This document shows positions 21,153-30,883 of a stretch of DNA of 64,000 nucleotides, piece by piece. Origin of the DNA: Chlorokybus atmophyticus (taxonomy: Eukaryota > Streptophyta > Chlorokybophyceae > Chlorokybales > Chlorokybaceae). The DNA lies in contig RHPI01001553.1 in NCBI GenBank assembly GCA_009103225.1, positions 1-64,000 of the forward strand. The letters run 5' to 3'. The notes below the pieces were generated by a model. It had not been told where the DNA came from, made no database searches, and saw only the letters and a list, made by a program, of their open reading frames with translations. The stretch's first letter is position 1, and each line of letters opens with the position of its first letter. The translations under genes were made by a program, and so were the position numbers.

Positions 21153-22300
21153 AACAGGACCGCGATCTTCGCCAACAGTACGCACACGCCGTGGCCACCA
21201 CGCCTCTGAAGCTGCCACCCATCGCCGACGATCCTCTCCGCACTCTGGACTTGTCCACCGTCCAGCTGTCGCTGCAACGCCGCAACCAAGGCCTCACCGT
21301 GTTGGAGCTTTTTGGCGGTGTTGGCAGCCATTCTGATTGTTGGCCTACCAGTCAGCAAGTACTTCTATTGTGACCCCAGCCATCAAGCGCAAACGGCAGT
21401 ATCCCATCACCTCGCGCAGCAGCGCAAGCGATACCCTCACATGACGCCATCCGCCACTGCCGGCAGCCTGCGCGCATTACCCCAAGACATCCGACTGGTC
21501 ACCGGGGAACACTTACAAGCACTGGGAGGGGTTGACACGTCATTATCGCTGGATGGGAGTTTCAAGGACATTCGCGCGCCGGCAAAGGCCTCGGCCTTCA
21601 AGACCCACGGTCTCAGCTGTTTTGGGAATTGGTGCGAGTCATTCGCACGCTCCGGCAACAGCAACCTGACAGACCACCCGCTTACATACTGGAGAACGTA
21701 TGTGCCAAGAATGACCACCGGGCTAACGTTCGCGCGGACTACGCGCGCGTCTGTGCAGTCCTTGGCCAGCCAGTGGTCATTGATGCAGCCTCGCACGGCT
21801 CGCGTGCGCACCGCTTGCGCAGCAAGTGGACAAACTCGCTGATGTACACGACTTTGCCGCCGCACAACATTTGTACGTTCGTCCTCCAGGGCTTTTGGTC
21901 ACCGACATCCTGGCTCCTGGCACCACTCCGCAACCTGTGCTCAAGCCGGACCACAAGTCCTTTCACCAGAGCAACAAGGAAGGTCAACCCATGGCCGCAC
22001 TGCCCACGTTTGTGGCCTTTTCTGGCTCCCACTCTTTCCGCAATGGCAACATCGGCATGGTGTGGGATAACAACCTGCAAATCCTGCGGGAACCGCTCAC
22101 CACCGAACGTGAGTTGGCCATGGGCTTCTGGCCAGATGCCATCACGCATGTGCCCAAACTCCACGAACGCGACTGCCGCGCACTGCTTGGACGTGCTATG
22201 GACCAAAATAGCATGGTTTGGCTGCTGGAGACAAGCTTGGCCCTACAAGACAGCTACCGGAAAGGCGCTAACCCCGCGCCATCCGCTGGGGGGGGGAGAA
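21153..22300 (+). pseudogene. Gypsy A DNMT3-like cytosine methyltransferase, inactivated
   Basis: Readable across three frames. Motif I is LTVLELFGGVG (about 21,295-21,327), then a frameshift, YFYCDPSHQ, another frameshift, then IIAGWEFQGHSRAGKGLG with the motif IV position. Motif VI is YILENV (Glu codon 21,692-21,694). Motif VIII is SHGSRAHRLRSKWTN. The C-terminal part resembles motif IX/X (LLGRAMDQNSMVWLLE). Order and spacing follow the DNMT3 class. The catalytic Cys of motif IV is replaced by Phe (TTT, 21,560-21,562; gypsy B has TGT). With the frameshifts this copy cannot be active. In a working enzyme this domain would transfer methyl from S-adenosylmethionine to cytosine C5. Confidence 0.85.
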
Positions 22301-22329
22301 CCCGCAGAAATCAGGGACCCATCATTTGT

Positions 22330-23698
22330 CTCCATGGCTGTTCATGTCGGTGGACTTGAAGCCCTGGAAGAAGCCTTGGACATCCCTCACACTGATGAAC
22401 CAGCGCAGGAGGGGTGGAGAATCGGCTGTATGGCCTCTGGAGGCATCAAGGCTAGGTTGGAGACTCTCCTGGAGGAGCACAAGTCGCAGTTCGCGCACTC
22501 GCTCAACTTGGGCAAATGCAACTTCCACGACTTCACCATAGAGCTGGATACCACCGGGCCTATCTTTAGCAAACAGCACCCCTTGGCCAAGGTGGAAACT
22601 GAGCTCATCAAGGCCAACTGCAAGAAGCTGTTGGATGCTGGCCTCATTGAGGAGGCCGCTCCTAGCACACAATACGCTGCGGCCACCGTCATGCCGCTGA
22701 AGAAGGATGAGCACGGGCAGTGGACACAGCGCCGCATGTGTGGAGATTACCGCAATCTCAACACCCACACAGTGCTTGATCGCTACCGTATGTACACGCC
22801 GGACGAAATCTTCGACAGCGTCGGGACCTGCAATTACTTCTCAGTCCTTGACATGCGCTCTGGCTTCCACCAAATGGGCATCCAGGACGACCACAAGTGC
22901 AAGACCGCCTTCTGGGGCAACCGGACCCTCTACCAGTGGAAGGTTATGCCGTTCGGGCTGAAGAACGCACCGGCTGTCTTTTAATGCGTCATGGACCGCA
23001 CCCTACACGGGCTGGACAACTCCAGGTGCTACATCGACGACATCCTCATCTTCACCCACACCGCAGAGTCCCACCTGCAGCACATCAAGGAGGTGCTGGA
23101 GCGACTGAAGGAACACAACCTCACGGCTCACCCTGAAAAGTGCACCTTCTTCGCCGACAAGATCCCCTATCTCGGCCGTCTCATCGTCCCTAACGGTGTT
23201 ATGGTGCAGCAGGCAAAAGTGTATGCATTACTGAAGGTGCCGTCCCCTACCGACATCTCGCGGCTACGTGCCTTCCTTGGCCTGGCCAACTACTATCGCA
23301 GGTTCGTGCTGAACTTTTCCAGGATAACCAAGCCCCGCAACGACTTGCTGAAGAAGGCAATCACCTGGCACTGGGGTGAAGCTGAGCAGCAAGCGTTTGA
23401 GGCGCTCAAGAGCCATCTTCAGTCTGCCCCCATACTGGCACGCCCCGACTACAACAAGCCATTCATCCTTCACACCGATTGGAGTCGGCTTGGGCTAGAG
23501 GCAGTACTGTGCCAAAAGAACGACGAGGGCAAGGAACAAGTTATTGCTTACGCCAGCCGGAGCAATAACGCTGCTGAAGCCAACTACAGCAGCTACGAGG
23601 GGGAGCAACTTGCAGCTGTCTGGGCCATTTAGTTCTTTCGGCCATTCCTCTTCGATTACCAGTTCGAACTGGTAACAGACCATCAACCTCTTTAATGG
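22330..23698 (+). pseudogene. Gypsy A reverse transcriptase and RNase H, truncated
   Basis: One frame with two stops: TAA at 22,982-22,984 and TAG at 23,630-23,632. RT motifs: AATVMPLKKDEHGQW, RRMCGDYRNLN, FSVLDMRSGFHQ, YQWKVMPFGLKNAP, CYIDDILIF (YIDD from 23,030), and then gypsy RNase H with PFILHTDWSRLGLEAVL and YASRSNNAAEANYSSYEGE. Gypsy B has Gln at the first stop position. The domain stops at DHQPL, where Copia-3 begins (23,699). Integrase is missing. Confidence 0.9.
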
Positions 23699-24122
23699 TG
23701 TTGAAGGACTAGCATGCACATGTAGTTGAGGCAAGCATAGATGCACAGAGACAGAGCTACCGCCACCAGAGCATACACAAGTCACATCACATTCATCTAT
23801 TACAAGTTGTCCGCTGGTTCTTATACCAGCCAGTTACACACACGTCTACGTTTGCAAGCACTGCGTAAGCTATACTCAGCCTTTTAACGCGCTCTAAGCT
23901 GCGTTGTCTTTCTTACAACTGGAGCCTTCCAACAAGCTCTTACACGCCTAATATGAGTAATTATTCGCGGAGATAGGAAGCAGTTAGTAAGGCTCCTGTC
24001 TGAAGTCCAGAGTCTGGTCCGACGATGCCATCTTGCTAAGTCCGGACCTAGTGCTCGTCCTTACGACCTTCTACTCCTGTGCGGAGGGTCGATGCTGATC
24101 GTATGTAGGAATACTCTCAACA
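23699..24122 (-). repeat. Copia-3 3' LTR
   Basis: 424 bp, the reverse complement of the Copia-2 LTR type. It shows several substitutions against the 5' LTR of the same element, clustered around 23,886-23,967. Confidence 0.94.
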
Positions 24123-24164
24123 CTCCCACGCAGGCAGCTTGACCTCCAACGCTTGCTCCTGTAG

Positions 24165-27100
24165 TCAAACACAGATGCCAAGTCCTGCACAACAAGTCTT
24201 GAACTTGAGTGGTGACAATGGCTTTGTCATGAAGTCCGCCAGCATGCCCTCGGTGTTGCAGTACTGGAACTCCACCTCCTTCCTTGTGACTCTGACACGC
24301 ACAAAGTGATGCATGACATCAATGTGCTTCGTCCTTGTCGAGGCGATAGGGTGCTTCAACAACTTGATGGCTCCTTGGTTGTCAGAGTTGATGACGATGC
24401 ACGCCATGGGGTGCTCCAAGTCTGCCATGAGCTTGCGAAGCCAGAGTGCCTCCTTCACTGCTGCTGCCGCTGCCATGTACTCAGCCTCTGATGTAGATGC
24501 TGCTGTTGTTGGCTGCAGCCTGCTGTTCCAGCTCACCACGCCTCCGTTCAGCTTGAAGACGTAGCCTGTAGTGGACCTCCTGCTGTTGAGGTCACCAGCA
24601 AAGTCCGAGTCGCAGTAGCCCTCCAACTCAGTGCTCCCGCTCCCAAACTTGATGCCAACTGTTGCGCTCCCAGCAACATAGCGTAGTACTCCCTTTGCTG
24701 CTCTCCAGTGCTCCATGCTCGGTGCAGACATGTAGCGAGCAAGTACTCCCACAGCATGTGCAACATCGGGACGTGTGCACACTGCCAGATAGAGCATGCT
24801 GCCTACCAGCTCACCATATGGATACTGAGCCTTGTCGAGTACCTCCTCATCCTTTGCCTTGATGAGGGCAGTGCCAAGTGCCAACGGTGTGGTCTTGGTC
24901 TTCGCTTCAGTGAGCCCAAACTTGGTGACGAGTCTTCTCACCATCTGCTCCTGACTGATCTTGATTGTGCGAGCCGCCCTGTCGCGCTCAATCACCATGC
25001 CAAGGAACCACTTGGCCTCTCCAAGATCACGAACTGAGAATGCTTGCTGTAGAGCAAGTTTCGTCTCCTGCAGGTGGTGCACCTGCCTGGCGGTGATGAT
25101 GATATCATCAACATACACGAGCAGCCAGACCTTATTGTCTGCATGGATGAAGAGCCCAGGGTCTGCAGAGGATGCGGTGTAGCCAAGTGCCTCCAGCTCC
25201 TTGGTGAGCTTGATGTACCACATACGCGGTGCCTGTCGCAGCCCGTACAGTGCCTTGATTAGCTTGCACGCTGTGCCTCTCTCCCCTTCTTCATATCCAG
25301 GTGGTTGCTCGATGAAGATCTCCTCCTCTAGCTCTCCGTAGAGGAAGGCAGTCTTCACATCCAGGTGATGCAGCTCTAGGTCTTCAGCAGCAACTATAGC
25401 TAGCAGTGCACGGAAGGTGGCATGCTTACTTGCAGGTGCAAACACTTCGTTGAAGTCCACACCTTCCTGCTGCAAGAAGCCCTTTGCCACCAGTCTTGCC
25501 TTGTAGCGCTCAATGTTGCCCTGACCATCACGCTTCACCTTGAAGACCCATTTCACTGGAATGGTCTTCACTCCTTGCGGTAACTGCTCCAGTGACCAAG
25601 TGTTGTTGGCATGGAGTGACGCAATCTCCTCGTCCATAGCACGCTGCCATTGCTCCGCATCTGGTGCTAACAATGCCTCCTCGTAGGTGCTTGGCTCCTC
25701 ATTCTGCACACTGGCGACGTGTGCCTTGTGTAGGAAGTCAGGTGCCTTTCTCTCCCTCACTGGGTATCTCCGAGCTGCGTGCTCCTGCTGCAGGTGCGAC
25801 TGCTTGTCTGCTACAGTGGAGTCCTGCTCACCCTTATCGTCGATGATGGCCTTGCCTGTAGCCTCCACTGTTTCAGGATGCTCCGGCTGTGCTTCATCTT
25901 CAGGAAAGAAGCCTGCTTCTGGTTGTGATAATCCCTCGTGGAAAACCACCTCTCTGCTCACGATGATCTTCTGAGTGTCCTCGAGCAAGATCCTGTAAGC
26001 CTTGGAACCCGGTTCATAGCCAACGAAGATGCCCTTCTTGCTGACCGGCTCCAGCTTGTGCCTGAGCTGTTTAGGCACTAGTGCATATGCCGTGCATCCA
26101 AACACACGCATACCACTCACATCTGGTGTGGCTCCATAGAAGTGCTCCCACGGAGTCTTCTGCTCTGAGCTCACCGGAGACCTGTTGCGGATGTAGTTGG
26201 CAGTGAGTACCGCCTCCTTCCACAAACTGTCTTCCATCTTTGTGTCGTTGAGCATGGCTCGAACACGCTCCAAGAGTGTCCTGTTGAGGCGTTCAGCTGC
26301 TCCATTCTGCTGCGGGGTGTAGGGTGCCGTTGTCTCGTGGCGTATGCCCTTGCTGGCGAAGAACTCCTTCAACTCCTTGTTGATGTACTCCCCTCCTCGA
26401 TCACTCCTCATTGCCTTCATCTTGTTGCCAGACTGCGTCTCCAACAAGGCCACGACTGTGCGCACAGCTCCAGCAACTTCTGACTTGAGCGTCAATGGAA
26501 AGATGATGGACAGCTTGCTGTAGTCGTCGAGGAACGTAGCAAAGTACCTGGCCCCTCCCTTCGCCACAATGCGCATAGGGCCACAGACATCCATGTGCAC
26601 AAGCTCGCAAGGATGCTGACTGCTAGAAGAGGATGATGGGAATGGCATAGCATGCTGCTTTGCAACCAGGCATGGTTCACAAAGTGCACCTGATGCATTC
26701 TTGAGTTCTTCTGTGCTGAGATGGATGCCCTTGACCATCTTCTCAGCGACAAGGCGAGTGAGGTTGACGTAGCTGAGATGCCCGAACCTTCGATGCCACA
26801 ATGTTGGCGACTCCTTGTCCTTCACCACCATGGCTTGAATGTCTCTGTCTTGAGGCTGCTCCACGTGGTAGAGCCCTCCCGGATCAGCGATTCCAACCAT
26901 GTGCACGACCCCATCAAGGATGACTGAGCAGCCACCCTTCCGAAATAGGATCTCCGCGCCTAAGCGCTCCGCAACCCTCACAGAGAATAGACTCGCAATA
27001 GCCTTAGGAACATGCAGGACGTTGCGTAACAACACCTCGCGTAGTGTGTTACCAACCTTGCACTGGAGTCGTACGTTGCCAACTCCCTCAGCCACCAGTA

Positions 27101-28052
27101 CTTCGCCACCGAAGCCCGCCACCTTGATTGTGGACGTCAGCTTCCTGTAGCCCTCCATCACCTCCTTGTTTGGTGTGAGATGACGATCGCAGCCAGAGTC
27201 CACCACCCAGAAAGCTGTGCCCGCCCTCGAACTGGATGCAGTGAAGGCGACATGTTTCTCCTTGTGTTGGTGCTCGTTGCCGCTGTTGCTGGTGCTTGCT
27301 CTAGGTTGCCCCTGTTGTTTCTTCCTACAGTCCTTCACAATGTGCCCCTTCCAACCACACCAGTGGCATGTGAGGTCTTTGTGACGAGGATTGCCTGGCT
27401 TGTTGCCCTTGTACTTCTCTTCATGGTTGCTCTTCTTTGCGTGCTTGCCGGTGTAGAAGGCGACGGCATCCGCTTGCTCGTCCTTCTTCACAACCCTCTG
27501 CTCCACGGTGAGCAGCTTCGGTAGCACATCGTCCAATGTCAACTTCGACGATGACGTCTCCAGCAGGGTTGCGACGACCTCGTTCTCTGCTGGTAGCCCT
27601 GCAACAATGGCCAGCACTACCTCCGTCTCCCCCATGTTGTGGCCGACGTTGATGAGGTCCGCCCACAGCTCTCTCGCGCGCGCAACATACTTCGTGATGG
27701 GTTCTGCTGCCTCCTTCCTGAGTGCGCTGAGCTGCTTGCGTAGATGCAACTTTCTGGCATCGTTCTTGGCTCTGAAAACGGCTGATAGCTTTTCCCAAGC
27801 TTGTCTACCATCTTCACATGCAGTGAGCATGGAAAAGTGATGCGGTTTGCTGTTCAACACAAGCAAAGAGTGTGCTTCTGCTGAATGCTCTGACCACACA
27901 GTGTTCGCTCCTGGTGTTGGTGGTGGTGCCTTCGGATCAACGTACTTCCACACCTTCTTATGGATGAGCAAGGCCTTCATCTCCACGCACCATGTGTTGT
28001 AGTTGTCGGTGTCCAGCTTTGCAATCTGCCCCTTGTCGTAGGTCGCCTCCAT
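24165..28052 (-). CDS. Copia-3 gag-pol polyprotein, intact
   Basis: A 1295-aa polyprotein, reading from 28,052 (MEATYDKGQ) to the stop at 24,165. The frame extends seven codons upstream, but the same start as in Copia-2 is preferred. Nearly identical to the Copia-2 protein, with scattered substitutions (for example NSDNQG versus NCDNQG in RNase H, and EGMLAD versus ERMLAD near the end). All motifs are present: CCHC knuckle, DSG protease, integrase D-D-E, YVDD RT, RNase H. No stop or frameshift despite LTR divergence. Confidence 0.95.
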   Translation of the reverse strand: MEATYDKGQIAKLDTDNYNTWCVEMKALLIHKKVWKYVDPKAPPPTPGANTVWSEHSAEAHSLLVLNSKPHHFSMLTACEDGRQAWEKLSAVFRAKNDARKLHLRKQLSALRKEAAEPITKYVARARELWADLINVGHNMGETEVVLAIVAGLPAENEVVATLLETSSSKLTLDDVLPKLLTVEQRVVKKDEQADAVAFYTGKHAKKSNHEEKYKGNKPGNPRHKDLTCHWCGWKGHIVKDCRKKQQGQPRASTSNSGNEHQHKEKHVAFTASSSRAGTAFWVVDSGCDRHLTPNKEVMEGYRKLTSTIKVAGFGGEVLVAEGVGNVRLQCKVGNTLREVLLRNVLHVPKAIASLFSVRVAERLGAEILFRKGGCSVILDGVVHMVGIADPGGLYHVEQPQDRDIQAMVVKDKESPTLWHRRFGHLSYVNLTRLVAEKMVKGIHLSTEELKNASGALCEPCLVAKQHAMPFPSSSSSSQHPCELVHMDVCGPMRIVAKGGARYFATFLDDYSKLSIIFPLTLKSEVAGAVRTVVALLETQSGNKMKAMRSDRGGEYINKELKEFFASKGIRHETTAPYTPQQNGAAERLNRTLLERVRAMLNDTKMEDSLWKEAVLTANYIRNRSPVSSEQKTPWEHFYGATPDVSGMRVFGCTAYALVPKQLRHKLEPVSKKGIFVGYEPGSKAYRILLEDTQKIIVSREVVFHEGLSQPEAGFFPEDEAQPEHPETVEATGKAIIDDKGEQDSTVADKQSHLQQEHAARRYPVRERKAPDFLHKAHVASVQNEEPSTYEEALLAPDAEQWQRAMDEEIASLHANNTWSLEQLPQGVKTIPVKWVFKVKRDGQGNIERYKARLVAKGFLQQEGVDFNEVFAPASKHATFRALLAIVAAEDLELHHLDVKTAFLYGELEEEIFIEQPPGYEEGERGTACKLIKALYGLRQAPRMWYIKLTKELEALGYTASSADPGLFIHADNKVWLLVYVDDIIITARQVHHLQETKLALQQAFSVRDLGEAKWFLGMVIERDRAARTIKISQEQMVRRLVTKFGLTEAKTKTTPLALGTALIKAKDEEVLDKAQYPYGELVGSMLYLAVCTRPDVAHAVGVLARYMSAPSMEHWRAAKGVLRYVAGSATVGIKFGSGSTELEGYCDSDFAGDLNSRRSTTGYVFKLNGGVVSWNSRLQPTTAASTSEAEYMAAAAAVKEALWLRKLMADLEHPMACIVINSDNQGAIKLLKHPIASTRTKHIDVMHHFVRVRVTRKEVEFQYCNTEGMLADFMTKPLSPLKFKTCCAGLGICV

Positions 28053-28166
28053 CTTTGTCGTGCATGCCTTCACTTGCAGTTGACACCCAAGGCTCTGCTA
28101 CCAACAAGCTACCGTAGTGTAGAACTACTATGCACTCAAGCTAGTCTCACACTCCTCAAGCGTAGT

Positions 28167-28180
28167 GTGGGCCCATAACC
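28167..28180 (-). promoter_or_regulatory. Copia-3 primer binding site (tRNA-iMet anticodon region)
   Basis: On the minus strand, GGTTATGGGCCCAC follows the 5' LTR directly, identical to the sites of Copia-1 and Copia-2. Confidence 0.8.
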
Positions 28181-28604
28181 TGTTGAAGGACTAGCATGCA
28201 CATGTAGTTGAGGCAAGCATAGATGCACAGAGACAGAGCTACCGCCACCAGAGCATACACAAGTCACATCACATTCATCTATTACAAGTTGTCCGCTGGT
28301 TCTTATACCAGCCAGTTACACACACGTCTACGTTTGCAAGCACTGCGTAAGCTATACTCAGCCTTTTGACGCGCTCTAAGCTGCGTTGTCTGTCTCACAA
28401 CTGGAGCCTTCCAACAAGCTCTTACACGCCTAATATGAGTAAGTATACGCGGAGATAGGAAGCAGTTAGTAAGGCTCCTGTCTGAAGTCCAGAGTCTGGT
28501 CCGACGATGCCATCTTGCTAAGTCCGGACCTAGTGCTCGTCCTTACGACCTTCTACTCCTGTGCGGAGGGTCGATGCTGATCGTATGTAGGAATACTCTC
28601 AACA
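28181..28604 (-). repeat. Copia-3 5' LTR
   Basis: 424 bp. TATA-like TATAAG on the minus strand at 28,302-28,307. It ends at 28,604 against a 112-bp-period repeat. Confidence 0.94.
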
Positions 28605-28776
28605 ATGGGTAGTGTACACATAGCAGGTGTACACCCTGTAAGGGTGGAGACTCGCCCTGCACCTTGCATCTCACCAATTGATCAATTAGAGTCGACAGGT
28701 TGTCTCCGAGTTGAGTATGGGTAGTGTACACATAGCAGGTGTACACCCTGTAAGGGTGGAGACTCGCCCTGCACCT
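28605..28776. repeat. Two direct copies of a 60-bp unit, period 112 bp
   Basis: ATGGGTAGTGTACACATAGC and the following 40 bases occur at 28,605-28,664 and again at 28,717-28,776 without visible difference. The unit includes the palindrome GTGTACAC and two copies of GGTGTACACC-like sequence. The first copy touches the Copia-3 LTR. Confidence 0.9.
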
Positions 28777-28971
28777 TGGGAATTGCATCATGTGTTCATG
28801 TGATTTTAAGTGCTGAACATGCACTTCATGCTAAAGTAGTTCCTGTCCGTCGCATGTGGTTGCATACGTGTTGACACACAGCGAGGCATGTTCATGCTTG
28901 CATGCTTACAAGACATCCGTTGCACGCACAGCAGACCACAGGCAGCAGCCTACACACTTCTCGTCAAGTGT
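28777..28971. other. Intergenic, nothing recognised
   Basis: Unique sequence between the 112-bp repeat and the end of the minus-strand gene remnant. CATGC-rich, without a clear feature. Confidence 0.5.
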
Positions 28972-30883
28972 CTAATCCTTGCACAGCTTCCCGAGGGCTA
29001 CCCGCAGCTCGTCATGCGGTGGCAGCCGATCCATCAACGTCTTGGACACCGCAGCTGAAATGTCTGCCTTAAGCTGTCGCCGCTTCGCTGCTCGTTCCTC
29101 TAGTGTGCACGACGCTGATCGCGTGGAAGCATCTGGCTAATCGGTCTGCGCAATCCCAGCTTCGTCGTTATCGGACTTGTCATCATCGTCATCGCCAGCC
29201 GGCTTCACTCCAAGGCCACGCAGGACGTCCTGCACGATGGCTGCAGTCACGGCACGCGGCAAACGTGACCATTGCAATAACAAAGTAGTATCGCATGAGA
29301 ACGAATGTGTCGTAACGCGCAAAGCCATGATGTGCGCATTACATGTATCGTTACGTTACCTGCCAGTGGACGCAACGTTAAGTGCAACAACTGAACGCAG
29401 GATGGCATCCAATGTCAACCATCAATAAGCCACTCACCTCGTGAACCAGTTCCTGCATCCCACAGCGCCGCCAGCAGCCCCGCGTTCATGAGCACTTCAT
29501 AACCCTCCTTCTCCGGACTCGCAGTGCACTCCGGGTTTGCCCAAGTGAGCATGCGAAGTACAAAACGGCGCCAACGCCAGGTGGGACCAGCGGCATTGGA
29601 GACCACGACCAGCAGCTGATCTGGCAAGCCCGCCAAGAGCTTCAGCACATCAGCGGTTTGGGGGCCACGCTGGCTGGACGCGCGGTCACCCCCAGCTGCA
29701 CTTGCTATGGCAAGTGCATCGGCCGGCACTGCCGCATCCTCCGCCCTCGCAACGACAGTGGCGAGGCTCTGCAAATCGCCGCCCAGGGCTTCATGCATTG
29801 CTGCATGCGTCGCAACGTATTCTTCGTGCGTAATCGCTGGCATGGGATCCGAGACAGTCATCATGCCGATACGCCGCATGTCCAGTGCAGGCAAACCAGC
29901 GACGATGCGGTACATTGCCACCCCGAGCTGCCATTTGACCGCAGCAGCTGACTGGGTCCATAGGTCTTGCAGTCCGGGGTTGTCCCTCAACGCGGTGTGG
30001 ACCTGCATCAGCACCCGGCTGCTCCGTGCTTATTGGGACTTCTGCCAGAAACAGAAGTCCCTTAGCCGCATGTAAGCCTCGGCAGCTTCGCCAGCCCTTG
30101 GCACAACAAAGAAGGGGATGAGCTGCAAGTTTTTTCGTAGCTCGGCCTCCACCTCTGGGTCAAGGTCGGTAAAAGCAGGAGGCCTTATGCTACTGGACTG
30201 CCGCCTAGACAACACAATGCTTTAAGTCAATGCAAGGTTGTATTCAGGCTCAACACGAACAGCATTAACAGTCGGACCGTACACACAACACGCAATTCGC
30301 TGGCGACGTGCCACCGCACGCATTCGACAATGCGGACCAGTATGATGCCCCAGCTTGCACACATACCTATGAACGTGGCACGCATACAGGAGGAGGTACT
30401 GGGCGTAGTAGGCATGGACTCGGCAGCCACTCCCATCGGCATGCTTGAAGGTTGGGATGTCAAGCCGTCGTAACACAATATCGAGCTGCCAATTGGTCAA
30501 TGCCTTTCATGAGCATGAGCAAAGACACAACACGAACCGTTATGATGCACCACAGAACTGAACAGCGAACTCACCCCATGGTCTCCACAGTACTGCAGCG
30601 TGACATCTTCATCGCACGCACGTTGGCCAAGTCGCAGCACCTCCTCCTTGTCGAGGAGCACGTCTTCATACTCAACCTCACCCAGAGTCATGGCTGAAAC
30701 AGAAAGGCTGTCGAGTGCTGTTTGCACGGCGGGGCAGCAGCAGTCGTACAGGAGGCCAAGCTGCACGTCTTCATGAATCCACTGGCACAGCATACCGCGT
30801 GGAGTACCCCGCAGCTCCACGGCATCCAGAACATCAGCATCATCGCAGTGCTGAGGGGGGAAGGGGAATGTCCATACCTGCAG
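28972..30883 (-). pseudogene. Spliced gene of unknown family, probably decayed
   Basis: Several minus-strand exons with good splice borders. Exon at about 30,883-30,573 (after CACCTGCAG; ends before GGGTGAGTTC) encodes VWTFPFPPQHCDDADVLDAV and onward. A second, about 30,484-30,367, encodes LDIVLRRLDIPTFKHADGSG. A third starts near 30,210 (after TTGTCTAG) and runs with PPAFTDLDPEVEAELRKNLQ. It continues after an in-frame TAA (near 30,029) as VHTALRDNPGLQDLWTQSAA, up to a GTGAGT donor near 29,438. The last part (from about 29,265) has GVKPAGDDDDDKSDNDEAG, an in-frame TAG (29,137-29,139), then ADISAAVSKTLMDRLPPHDE and a stop at 28,972-28,974. Composition and splicing look like a real gene, but the two in-frame stops suggest a pseudogene. 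A 50-nt intron could hide the first. No domain recognised. Confidence 0.5.

Larger units (their letters stand above)
6345..23698 (+). mobile_element. Gypsy A, degraded Ty3/gypsy element with methyltransferase, interrupted
   Basis: Pieces of one Ty3/gypsy element lie in order on the plus strand: gag (6.4-9.8 and 13.7-15.0 kb), protease (15.0-15.74 kb), DNMT3-like methyltransferase (16.05-16.25 and 21.15-22.3 kb), and RT plus RNase H (22.3-23.7 kb). Foreign insertions separate them: the LINE at 9.79-13.73 kb and Copia-2 at 16.25-21.15 kb. Across both insertions the gypsy protein frame continues once the insertion and one target duplication are ignored. The element has many stops and frameshifts. 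Its 5' LTR is not identified. Integrase and 3' LTR are absent, since the sequence is cut by Copia-3 inside RNase H. Gypsy B at 39.7-48.6 kb is a related, better preserved copy. Confidence 0.85.
23699..28604 (-). mobile_element. Copia-3, complete Ty1/copia element, antisense
   Basis: 4906 bp in minus orientation: 5' LTR 28,181-28,604, 3' LTR 23,699-24,122, each 424 bp. They differ at about five visible positions (for example near 23,886-23,912 and 23,961-23,967), so it may be the oldest of the three copia copies. It is the same family as Copia-2. Flanks: AATGG before and ATGGG after, so only ATGG matches; a clean 5-bp duplication is not seen. Gypsy A RNase H ends at the left edge but does not resume at the right edge. 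Confidence 0.93.
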
